Assembly (NCBI GenBank): GCA_016714025.1
Contig: JADJOB010000002.1
Coordinates: 2,388,001-2,452,000 of the forward strand
Direction: 5' to 3'
Origin: Saprospiraceae bacterium
GTDB lineage: Bacteria; Bacteroidota; Bacteroidia; Chitinophagales; Saprospiraceae
DNA: 64,000 nt
Below are positions 1 through 7,315 of the stretch, in pieces. Each line of letters begins with the position of its first letter. Within the stretch, counting starts at the first letter, position 1. A model generated the notes under the pieces. It was not told where the DNA came from. It saw only the letters and a program-made list of their open reading frames with translations, and ran no database searches. The position numbers and the translations under genes were made by a program.

Positions 1-1494
1 ATAGTATTCTTCGTATTAACTGCAGGCTTGAGTGGTACTTTTAGTAACTTATTGATTCCACTGCAAATTGGAGCTAGAGACATGGCGTCTCCATTTTTAA
101 ATATGCTTTCCTATTGGTTCTTTTTCTTATCATCTGTAGTTATGTTCTACAGTTTGTTTTTAAGCACAGGACCTTTTTCTGGTGGATGGACTGCTTATCC
201 TCCTTTAAGTGCATTGCCGCAAGCTTCTATAGGAAGTGGTGCAGGGATGACATTGTGGACTGTATCGCTTGTTTTATTTGTTGTTTCTGTTTTGTTAGGT
301 GGTATGAATTATATCACAACTATTTTAAATCTCCGGACAAAAGGAATGAGTATGTGGCGTATGCCACTTACAGTTTGGGCTTTTTTGGTCACTGCAATTT
401 TAGGACTTCTTTCGTTTCCTGTTTTGGCTTCTGGATTTTTTCTGATGCTATTTGATAGAAGTTTAGGTACAAGTTTTTACTTATCTGATATTTTTATTAA
501 CGGACAAGCATTGGACAGGATAGGAGGTAGCCCCATTTTATACCAACACATATTTTGGTTTTTAGGTCACCCTGAAGTTTATATCATTATTTTGCCCGCA
601 ATGGGTATTGTTTCTGAAGTATTATCAGTCCATGCCAGAAAGCCAATTTTTGGATACCGTGCGATGGTGTATTCAATTTTAGCCATTGCATTCCTTTCAT
701 TTATAGTATGGGCACACCATATGTTTATGTCAGGTGTAAATCCATTTATATCCAATTTCTTTGTAGTATTTACACTGATTATAGCAGTCCCTTCAGCAGT
801 TAAGGTATTTAACTGGATTAGTACGTTATATGGCGGTAACATTCGACTAAATACTCCCATGCTATTTTGCATTGGATTTGTATCGATGTTTATTTCCGGT
901 GGACTTACCGGAATCTTTTTAGGAAATTCTGCAATTGATATTCAGCAACACGACACGTATTTTGTTGTTGCGCATTTTCACATTGTTATGGGTGTCGCTG
1001 CTTTTTTTGGAATGTTTGCAGGAGTTTATAACTGGTTTCCTAAAATGTTTGGACGATTTATGAATGAAACTTTGGGTAAGATTCATTTTTGGGTCACTAT
1101 GATAGGGGCATATGCAGTTTTTGGACCTATGCACTATCTGGGAATGGCAGGAGTTCCAAGACGTTATTATCGTTTTGATAACTTTGATGCATTCAAAGAT
1201 TTTACAGACATGAATAAGTTTATAACAATAGCTGCAATTATTACATTTTTTGCACAATTATTATTTGTTGTAAATTTTTTCTGGAGTATGTATAAAGGTC
1301 GTAAGATGACAGAACAAAATCCATATGGCTCAAATTCTTTGGAGTGGACAACTCCAATTGAAACAGGTCATGGAAATTGGCCTGAAAAAATTCCAACAGT
1401 TCAACGTTGGGCTTATGATTACGGAAAAGATAATAAAGAGTTTATTCAACAACACGTTCCTTTGGCAGAAGGAGAGGAACACAGCAGCCATTAA
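1..1494 (+). CDS. ctaD: Cytochrome c oxidase subunit I (5' end outside window)
   Basis: Catalytic membrane subunit of a heme-copper oxidase; it carries heme a, heme a3 and CuB, reduces O2 and pumps protons. The frame is open from base 1, so the start lies outside; about 497 C-terminal residues are present, and the TTG at 28 is internal. Seen: GHPEVY with the CuB histidine and the cross-linked tyrosine, the His pair in WAHHMF, and QHDTYFVVAHFH supplying heme ligands. Around ten hydrophobic segments remain. It heads an operon with ctaB, two subunit III genes, subunit IV and assembly genes, all on the plus strand with short gaps. Identification is secure; the exact oxidase subclass (aa3 or caa3) cannot be told without subunit II, which is not in the window. 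Confidence 0.97.
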   Translation: MVFFVLTAGLSGTFSNLLIPLQIGARDMASPFLNMLSYWFFFLSSVVMFYSLFLSTGPFSGGWTAYPPLSALPQASIGSGAGMTLWTVSLVLFVVSVLLGGMNYITTILNLRTKGMSMWRMPLTVWAFLVTAILGLLSFPVLASGFFLMLFDRSLGTSFYLSDIFINGQALDRIGGSPILYQHIFWFLGHPEVYIIILPAMGIVSEVLSVHARKPIFGYRAMVYSILAIAFLSFIVWAHHMFMSGVNPFISNFFVVFTLIIAVPSAVKVFNWISTLYGGNIRLNTPMLFCIGFVSMFISGGLTGIFLGNSAIDIQQHDTYFVVAHFHIVMGVAAFFGMFAGVYNWFPKMFGRFMNETLGKIHFWVTMIGAYAVFGPMHYLGMAGVPRRYYRFDNFDAFKDFTDMNKFITIAAIITFFAQLLFVVNFFWSMYKGRKMTEQNPYGSNSLEWTTPIETGHGNWPEKIPTVQRWAYDYGKDNKEFIQQHVPLAEGEEHSSH

Positions 1495-1504
1495 TTTCAA
1501 TTAA

Positions 1505-2395
1505 TTGAATCAGACAAACTCATCGGCATTAAATTATTCCTTTATCAAGGATATTGGTATATTGGTTAAGTTTAAACTTAGCCTGATGGTTATTTTATCA
1601 TCAACTCTGAGTTATGTTATACTTGCAAAGGACCTTTTTAATATAAATACATTTGTATTTTTAATTTTAGGAGGAAGCTTTATAACCTTTGCTGCCAATG
1701 CAATTAACCAATGCCTGGAAAGAGACTATGATAAATTAATGGTGCGCACCGCATTGAGACCGGTTGCTGATGGCCGTATGTCGATTGCCACTTCCGTTTT
1801 AATCAGTGGTATATTTTGTACTTTGGGTGTATTGTTTCTTGCAATGATAAATCCGGTTGCAAGTTCTTTGGGTATGCTGTCTTTTGTTTTATATGCTTTT
1901 GTTTACACACCATTAAAAAGGTTTTCAACATTGGCTGTTCCTGTGGGAGCAATACCTGGAGCCCTTCCAACATTAATTGCCGGAGTAGCTGCCTCCAATG
2001 GATTTACCTTAGAAGCATTTTGTCTTTTTGGCATCCAATACTTATGGCAATTCCCTCATTTTTGGTCAATAGCATGGCTTGGTCATTCTGACTATCGAAA
2101 AGCAGGCTTTAAATTGGTAAAAGATGTAAACGGTAAACCGGATCCTAAATATGGATTTTATGCCGCCGTTTATTCTGCATTGAGTTTTGTATTCTTATTT
2201 TGGTTTGTCGTGAATGGCCTATTAAATACATTTGTTATTATTGGAATTTGCTTGTGTATTTTATTTTATATCTATTATAGTTTGAATCTTTTTAAACATA
2301 ATAATGAGCAAGCCGCCAGAAAACTAATGTTTTGCTCTATCATTTATCTGCCTGTTCTATTATTCTTATTGCTCACTAATAATTTGCTTCATTGA
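1505..2395 (+). CDS. ctaB: Protoheme IX farnesyltransferase
   Basis: UbiA-family prenyltransferase that converts heme b to heme o by adding farnesyl diphosphate, the first step to heme a for the adjacent oxidase. 296 residues, close to the family norm, with about nine membrane segments. Seen: the aspartate-rich substrate motif in NQCLERDYDKLM followed by RTALRP (residues ~75-95), and the conserved LWQFPHFW and HSDYRKAGF segments. The frame begins at a TTG 10 bases after the ctaD stop; no ATG precedes the first membrane segment in a better position, so TTG is the likely start. Its stop overlaps the start of the next gene (TGATG), which suggests translational coupling. Confidence 0.95.
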   Translation: MNQTNSSALNYSFIKDIGILVKFKLSLMVILSSTLSYVILAKDLFNINTFVFLILGGSFITFAANAINQCLERDYDKLMVRTALRPVADGRMSIATSVLISGIFCTLGVLFLAMINPVASSLGMLSFVLYAFVYTPLKRFSTLAVPVGAIPGALPTLIAGVAASNGFTLEAFCLFGIQYLWQFPHFWSIAWLGHSDYRKAGFKLVKDVNGKPDPKYGFYAAVYSALSFVFLFWFVVNGLLNTFVIIGICLCILFYIYYSLNLFKHNNEQAARKLMFCSIIYLPVLLFLLLTNNLLH

Positions 2396-2976
2396 TGCCA
2401 ATTATTCAGATGATCGATAAAAATCTGGCTCCAAGTCGCTATCAAGCATTAAAATTTGGACTGTGGATTGGAATGGCTTCAATCACCATGATGTTTGCTG
2501 CATTAACCAGTGCTTACTTGGTTAGGAGACCTGCAGGCAATTGGTATGAGTTTAAATTGCCTGTTCAATTTTTTGTAAGTACAATAATTATTATTGCTTC
2601 TTCAATTACTATGGAATGGGCATATAAAAGTTTAAAAAACCAGAATCAAAAGAATTATAATTATGGAATTGTTTTGACATTTGGATTAGGAATCTTGTTT
2701 TTGGTATCACAAATATTGTCTTGGAAAGCTTTGGTAGCAAGTGGCATTACCATTGATTTAAGTGTATCCGGTTCTTTCCTTTATGCATTGTCGGGAATTC
2801 ATGCAGTCCATGTAATTGGAGGGATCGCTGCAATTATGGTTTGCGTTGCAAATGCTTTTTTGAATTCATTCACAGTCAGTTCTATGAGATTATTAAAAGT
2901 TGATCTTGTTAGACAGTATTGGCATTTTGTAGATATCCTTTGGATTTATTTGCTTCTGTTTTTAATATTACAATAG
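2395..2976 (+). CDS. Cytochrome c oxidase subunit III, first copy
   Basis: Heme-copper oxidase subunit III family, a multi-pass membrane subunit that stabilises the oxidase core. 193 residues from the ATG at 2395, which shares its A with the ctaB stop; a TTG three bases upstream is also in frame. Seen: about five membrane segments, the HAVHVIGG stretch and the C-terminal QYWHFVDILWIYLL signature. It is followed 15 bases later by a second, longer subunit III gene; paired subunit III genes are common in Bacteroidota oxidase operons. The division of labour between the two copies is not known from sequence. Confidence 0.9.
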   Translation: MPIIQMIDKNLAPSRYQALKFGLWIGMASITMMFAALTSAYLVRRPAGNWYEFKLPVQFFVSTIIIIASSITMEWAYKSLKNQNQKNYNYGIVLTFGLGILFLVSQILSWKALVASGITIDLSVSGSFLYALSGIHAVHVIGGIAAIMVCVANAFLNSFTVSSMRLLKVDLVRQYWHFVDILWIYLLLFLILQ

Positions 2977-2991
2977 TATAAAATTAATATA

Positions 2992-3834
2992 ATGGCATCC
3001 GATCAAACATTACAGGCGCAACAGGGACACGAAAACGAATCCGTATGGATGGGCGCAAAAGAACCGTTTAAAGCCAGTTATGGGAAATTAATGATGTGGT
3101 ATTTCCTGCTTTCTGATGCATTTACGTTTGCGGGATTTTTAATTGCATATGGTACACTTCGTTTTAGTAGTCCAACATGGCCGGTTCCTGATTTTGTGTT
3201 TTCATCACTACCTGGAGGGATTCATCATAAACCTTTGATTTTTGTAACATTCATGACCTTTGTACTTATCGTAAGTAGTGTAACGATGGTTCGTGCTGTG
3301 CAAGAAGGACATCGCTACAATAAGAAAGGCGTTGTTTTTTGGATGTTGATGACCATTTTTGGTGGATTGTGTTTCCTGGGTTGCCAAGCATGGGAATGGA
3401 CCACTTTGATGGGTGGAGAAAATATGTCAATCCATACAAATCCTTTTGGCACGCATACGGAATCGGGGGTTTACCTGGAAGGGGATGGACATGATATTAA
3501 AGCAGGGGATGCGTTTCATGCACATCAGACATATCTCATTCATCAGCATAATGGGGAATGGGCTCCACTAAAATATAAAACTGAATCTGGCTTAATAAAG
3601 GAACAACAGTTTGGGCCAAAAGCATTTGGTGCTCTTTTCTTTTTTATTACAGGATTTCATGGATTTCACGTTTTGAGCGGAGTCGTATTTTTATTGATCA
3701 TTATGATCAATGTTGCAAGTGGCGTTTATGTCCAAAGGCGAAATCATTATGAAATGGTTGAAAAAATAGGATTGTATTGGCATTTTGTGGATTTGGTTTG
3801 GGTATTTGTGTTTTTAGTATTTTATCTGCTATAA
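2992..3834 (+). CDS. Cytochrome c oxidase subunit III, second copy
   Basis: Second subunit III paralogue of the oxidase, 280 residues. Membrane segments occur near residues 28-48, 78-98, 112-135, 205-225 and 255-278, with FHGFHVLSGV and the terminal LYWHFVDLVWVF signature. Compared with the first copy it has a long hydrophilic insertion (about residues 135-200, rich in His and Gly) between membrane segments. The N-terminus is soluble and polar. It sits between the first subunit III gene and the subunit IV gene with 13-15 base gaps, so it is almost surely in the same transcript. Confidence 0.9.
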   Translation: MASDQTLQAQQGHENESVWMGAKEPFKASYGKLMMWYFLLSDAFTFAGFLIAYGTLRFSSPTWPVPDFVFSSLPGGIHHKPLIFVTFMTFVLIVSSVTMVRAVQEGHRYNKKGVVFWMLMTIFGGLCFLGCQAWEWTTLMGGENMSIHTNPFGTHTESGVYLEGDGHDIKAGDAFHAHQTYLIHQHNGEWAPLKYKTESGLIKEQQFGPKAFGALFFFITGFHGFHVLSGVVFLLIIMINVASGVYVQRRNHYEMVEKIGLYWHFVDLVWVFVFLVFYLL

Positions 3835-3847
3835 ATTAAACAATAGG

Positions 3848-4327
3848 ATGGCACACTTAAATTACGAGGAAGGAAAAAAAGTTGTATTCAGAGGATTTGT
3901 CCTTTTAGGAATTGTTACTCTGTTGGAAGTTATGGTCGCTTTAGTAGGTAAAGGCTATATCATAGAAGGATTTCATTTACCTAGATTTATCATGTATTCA
4001 TTAATGATTGGAATGTCTTTGTATAAAGCATATTTCATTATTTATGAATTTATGCATATGCGCTATGAAGTGCCGGGATTGGTAAGAAGTGTATTGATGC
4101 CTACAATGTTATTGATTTGGGCTATCATCGCTTTCTTTTATGAAGGAAATACCTGGTATCATTGGCGTAATAATATAAATGATAGACCAATTCTTGAGCT
4201 TACAGGTGGGGTTACAAAGCAAGTTGAAAAACATCCATCGAGCGGTGCTCATGACGCATCAGAAATGCATCAGGAAGCACCTGCTGCTGAGCCAAAAGAT
4301 TCAAATGCCATTGAAAAACATCATTAA
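3848..4327 (+). CDS. Cytochrome c oxidase subunit IV family protein
   Basis: Small accessory subunit of bacterial caa3/aa3-type oxidases. 159 residues with three hydrophobic segments (about residues 15-35, 45-67 and 80-98) and a soluble C-terminal tail rich in Ala, His and Glu (EKHPSSGAHDASEMHQEAP region). Context settles the call: it directly follows subunit III with a 13-base gap. The hydrophilic His-rich tail is typical of the Bacteroidota version. An overlapping 60-codon frame in another phase at its 3' end is judged spurious. Confidence 0.85.
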   Translation: MAHLNYEEGKKVVFRGFVLLGIVTLLEVMVALVGKGYIIEGFHLPRFIMYSLMIGMSLYKAYFIIYEFMHMRYEVPGLVRSVLMPTMLLIWAIIAFFYEGNTWYHWRNNINDRPILELTGGVTKQVEKHPSSGAHDASEMHQEAPAAEPKDSNAIEKHH

Positions 4328-4361
4328 TTTAAATTTGTATCTGATCATTTCAACAGATTAA

Positions 4362-4952
4362 ATGAGAAAAGCATTTAATCTTATTTTAATCGCTGGTATC
4401 CTGATAGGACTTCCAATCTATGCTTGGTATTACTTATCAAAAGGAACCCAAATGCGAAAAGATGCAATGGCTGATTTAAGCCCGAAAGCTGAACTGACTA
4501 ATTTTCAATCAAGTCTTGAAGATGATTCGATTTTCTATTCTGACAGCCTTTTGGGTAAAAATTGGATCGTAGCTGTTATTGGTGCAGATTCTCTTAGGGT
4601 TAAGCACTTGGATGTGTTGCGTAAAATATTCAATCAATCTAAAGAAGAGTTTTCAATCAACATATTTACAATTATTGGTTTATTTCCAGGTGAACTGATA
4701 AGAGACATGTCTCAAACGCTTCAAATGCCTGTTTCTAAAACCTGGCTCAAATCTTATATGGCAGCTAATCATGTTTATCCATTTAGCACAGAGGCGTATT
4801 CAATACCAGAGCAGTATAAGGATCAAGATGTGGTTCTTTTGTTAGATAAAAATGGTAAAGTCAGAAATTATTACAGTTTAAATAATCAAGAGGAAATTTT
4901 GGAACTCGTAAGGCATATCCCTGTATTTCTAAGTTTAAAAGATTCTAAATGA
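4362..4952 (+). CDS. Sco1/SenC-like thioredoxin-fold protein lacking the copper cysteines
   Basis: 196 residues with an N-terminal membrane anchor (about 6-25), then a soluble domain whose spacing (strand WIVAVIG, helix, VVLLLDKNGKVRNYY near the C-terminus) resembles Sco/SenC copper chaperones, which deliver copper to CuA of cytochrome oxidase. There is no cysteine at all in the protein, so the CxxxC copper motif of true Sco proteins is absent. By position, between subunit IV and DUF420, it should act in oxidase assembly, but it cannot bind copper in the canonical way. Start ATG at 4362; its stop overlaps the next start by four bases. Confidence 0.7.
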   Translation: MRKAFNLILIAGILIGLPIYAWYYLSKGTQMRKDAMADLSPKAELTNFQSSLEDDSIFYSDSLLGKNWIVAVIGADSLRVKHLDVLRKIFNQSKEEFSINIFTIIGLFPGELIRDMSQTLQMPVSKTWLKSYMAANHVYPFSTEAYSIPEQYKDQDVVLLLDKNGKVRNYYSLNNQEEILELVRHIPVFLSLKDSK

Positions 4953-5479
4953 GTTGGACTCCGCAAGAAATCAAAAGACTAAATATTGCAGCGTCTTTTT
5001 TTAGTGCTTTGATTTTATTGGTAGTCGTTTTTATGCGCAAAATTCATATAGAAACAAACATTGATTTTTCTTTTTTACCAATTTTTCATTCAAGCCTAAA
5101 TGCAGTTGCAGGGATTGTTTTGATTTTTGCATATATACAAATTAGGAAGGGTAACATTCAAAACCATAAACGATTGATGTCAACAGCATTGATCATGTCG
5201 GGTGTTTTTTTGATTTCTTATGTACTTTATCATATCACCACTCCTGAGCTTAGATATTGTGGAGAAGGTCCGATTCGCGCGGTTTATTTTTTGCTTTTAA
5301 TTTCTCATGTGGTTCTATCAGGAATCTCATTTCCATTTATTTTATTTACGTTTATTCGAGGTCTAACTGATCAACGTGTACGGCATAAAAAATTGGCTAA
5401 AATTGTATTCCCGGTTTGGCTGTATATTTGTATAAGTGGACCCATATGTTTTTTAATGCTTTATCCATGCATGCGATAA
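4949..5479 (+). CDS. DUF420 membrane protein, probable oxidase assembly factor
   Basis: 176 residues with five predicted membrane segments. The stretch with HSSLNAVAG, then NHKRLMSTA and LISYVLYH matches the DUF420 family, conserved small membrane proteins with intramembrane histidines commonly encoded beside cytochrome oxidase genes. Function is unproven; a role in oxidase metal or heme insertion is inferred only from context. Its ATG overlaps the stop of the Sco-like gene (ATGA), so the two are probably translated together. Confidence 0.85.
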   Translation: MSWTPQEIKRLNIAASFFSALILLVVVFMRKIHIETNIDFSFLPIFHSSLNAVAGIVLIFAYIQIRKGNIQNHKRLMSTALIMSGVFLISYVLYHITTPELRYCGEGPIRAVYFLLLISHVVLSGISFPFILFTFIRGLTDQRVRHKKLAKIVFPVWLYICISGPICFLMLYPCMR

Positions 5480-5489
5480 TTTTAACCCT

Positions 5490-5729
5490 ATGAAAAAATT
5501 CATTTTTATAATAAGCATTATGTTGCTTTTCATTTTAATGCAACAAACTGGATTTTCTCAATGTCCTATGTGTAAGATGGCTGCTGAAAGTAATATGAAG
5601 AGTGGGGGTAGTGTTGGTAAGGGTTTAAATACTGGGATTTTATATTTACTCGCTATGCCCTATATAATTGTTACAGTTCTTGCCTATTTATGGAAACAAA
5701 ATAAGCAAAAGGGCGAATCCATTTCTTAA
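5490..5729 (+). CDS. Small CPMCKM membrane protein of the oxidase operon
   Basis: 79 residues. An N-terminal hydrophobic segment ending near Gln24 looks like a signal sequence, followed by CPMCKMAAESN and a second hydrophobic segment (about residues 48-68) with a short basic tail. The paired Cys and Met residues (CPMCKM) suggest metal binding, perhaps copper, outside the cytoplasmic membrane. It is the last gene of the oxidase cluster, 10 bases after the DUF420 gene and before a bidirectional terminator. No experimental function is known to me. Confidence 0.75.
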   Translation: MKKFIFIISIMLLFILMQQTGFSQCPMCKMAAESNMKSGGSVGKGLNTGILYLLAMPYIIVTVLAYLWKQNKQKGESIS

Positions 5730-5759
5730 AATCCATTTCTAAAAGAAAAAATAAAATAA

Positions 5760-5781
5760 GGGGAAAAAAAAAAGGGGGGGG
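5760..5781. repeat. Homopolymer run A10-G8
   Basis: After the oxidase operon there is a run of ten A (5764-5773) directly followed by eight G (5774-5781), in otherwise AT-rich intergenic DNA. It lies 30 bases after the small CPMCKM gene and before the terminator. G8 is unusual for this base composition and may be a slippage-prone tract or an assembly error. Confidence 0.6.
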
Positions 5782-5856
5782 TTTTGAAAAACATGCGACA
5801 AAATACGTGTGCCCATTCGTTCAATAAATTTACCGCAAATTAAACCTGACATAAAA

Positions 5857-5884
5857 AAAGCCTTGATGTTTCCATCAAGGCTTT
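5857..5884. terminator. Bidirectional terminator between convergent genes
   Basis: A perfect 12-bp stem, AAAGCCTTGATG at 5857-5868 and its complement at 5873-5884, with a four-base loop. A-rich on the left and T-rich on the right, so it can end transcription of both the oxidase operon (plus) and the beta-barrel gene (minus). Confidence 0.85.
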
Positions 5885-5906
5885 AAATTATAATCGAATG
5901 ATTTAA

Positions 5907-6395
5907 TTATTTTAGTACATATCGAACGGCAATGCCTCCATAACCACCACCGAATCCATCTCCGAATCCGTTGACAAAAAATGTAGGAATCCAATCCAAA
6001 CTAACATTTAATGGAATATTGGCAAATTTGTAATCGAAGCCTATTACTCCTGAAATACCAAGGGAAAAAGAAGAGTAATCATTATTTGGATAATAATCAT
6101 TGTCAAATGACCAAATGTAAGCATTAGCTCCTCCACCTACATACCAAGATAAATTGTCTACACTTTTAATTGGCATGTGATGCTGATAATAACCACCGAA
6201 ATTAAACCAATTGTAATATGTCCAACTTCTATAGCCGGCGGTAATTTCAATGGCGCCTTTGTCATTGATAAACGTTTTGTAAGAAACACTTAAAGGATAA
6301 CCCAGACGCAATCCGATAGCGGATTTATAATCTTGGGCGTCAGCTGAATAGGAAATTGCTGCAATAGCAAGAACTAACAGAATTCTGAATTTCAT
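5907..6395 (-). CDS. Small outer-membrane beta-barrel protein
   Basis: 162 residues with a signal peptide ending near SYSADAQ, followed by alternating amphipathic strands rich in Tyr, Gly and Trp and a C-terminal aromatic-containing strand (IAVRYVLK). This is the pattern of OmpW/porin-like eight-stranded barrels common in Bacteroidota. No specific substrate can be inferred. It stands alone, ending at the bidirectional terminator. Confidence 0.7.
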   Translation of the reverse strand: MKFRILLVLAIAAISYSADAQDYKSAIGLRLGYPLSVSYKTFINDKGAIEITAGYRSWTYYNWFNFGGYYQHHMPIKSVDNLSWYVGGGANAYIWSFDNDYYPNNDYSSFSLGISGVIGFDYKFANIPLNVSLDWIPTFFVNGFGDGFGGGYGGIAVRYVLK

Positions 6396-6576
6396 AATGA
6401 TTTGTTTTGAAGGTTTTTAATAAGCAAATTTATCTGATTTCTTGACACCATCAAAGCAGCTGACCGTTATTTATAGCTAAGAATTAAATTAATAACTTAA
6501 CTAATTCACAATACATTGATTATGAGCCATATAATAAAAATTAAAGTCGTTCATTTCGAATGATATTAACTAATTA

Positions 6577-7254
6577 TTAATCTAATATTTCCCAATCTAT
6601 GGCAGCTTTTCCATGTTTTTGTAAATATTCATTGGTCAGTTTGAAATGATTGTTTCCATGAAACTTCCCACCTGCCAAAGGCGATGGGTGCGCACTTTCA
6701 AGAATTAAATGGCGGTTGGGGTTTATCAATGTTCTTTTTGATTTTGCAAAATTTCCCCAGAGCATAAATACCAGGTTTTCTTTGTGTATACTGAGTAAAT
6801 TGATAACCTGATCTGTAAATTGATGCCAACCCAAGTTTTTATGTGAATTTGGAATTCTGTGCTCTACGGTTAATGAAGCATTCAAAAGCAAAACCCCTTG
6901 ACTAGCCCATGAACTTAAATCTCCGTGTTTAGGAATTTTATAACCAAATTCTCTGTTTAACTCTTTATATATATTTTGAAGAGAGGGTGGAATTGGAATT
7001 GTTTTTGGAACGGAAAAGCACAGTCCCATTGCTTCTCCGGGTCCATGGTAAGGATCCTGCCCTAGAATGACAACCTTTAATTTGTCCAGTGGGCTTGAGT
7101 CAAATGCATTAAATATTAGCGGACCTGGAGGATAAATTGTTTTTCCAGCTGAAATTTCTGATTTTAAGGTCTTAATTAAATTTTGGAAGTAAGCCTTTTC
7201 AAATTCGGCTTTCAAAAAATCTTTCCAGCCGGCTTCCATTTTCAAGTCTTTCAT
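6577..7254 (-). CDS. ung: Uracil-DNA glycosylase
   Basis: Removes uracil from DNA in base excision repair. 225 residues, the usual length for family 1. Seen: the water-activating motif GQDPYHGPGEAMGLCFSVP (residues ~65-83), LLLNASLTVE with the uracil-specificity Asn, and the leucine-loop HPSPLAGGKFHG near residue 190. Start ATG at 7254. It is transcribed divergently from the large secreted protein gene at 7316, leaving a 61-bp shared promoter region. Confidence 0.97.
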   Translation of the reverse strand: MKDLKMEAGWKDFLKAEFEKAYFQNLIKTLKSEISAGKTIYPPGPLIFNAFDSSPLDKLKVVILGQDPYHGPGEAMGLCFSVPKTIPIPPSLQNIYKELNREFGYKIPKHGDLSSWASQGVLLLNASLTVEHRIPNSHKNLGWHQFTDQVINLLSIHKENLVFMLWGNFAKSKRTLINPNRHLILESAHPSPLAGGKFHGNNHFKLTNEYLQKHGKAAIDWEILD

Positions 7255-7315
7255 ATTAACTTGGCATAGTCTTTTAATAGATAAAGGTATTTAATTAAAT
7301 GTTCAAAATTTTAAA

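Noticed and set aside
579..872. Antisense frames inside ctaD (also 919-1257), dnaG, selD, ung-adjacent, gyrA and the virion genes
   Set aside because: Shadows of strongly coding genes in other frames; no start context or homology.
4179..4361. 60-codon frame overlapping the end of the subunit IV gene
   Set aside because: Alternate phase of a coding region with no signal of its own.
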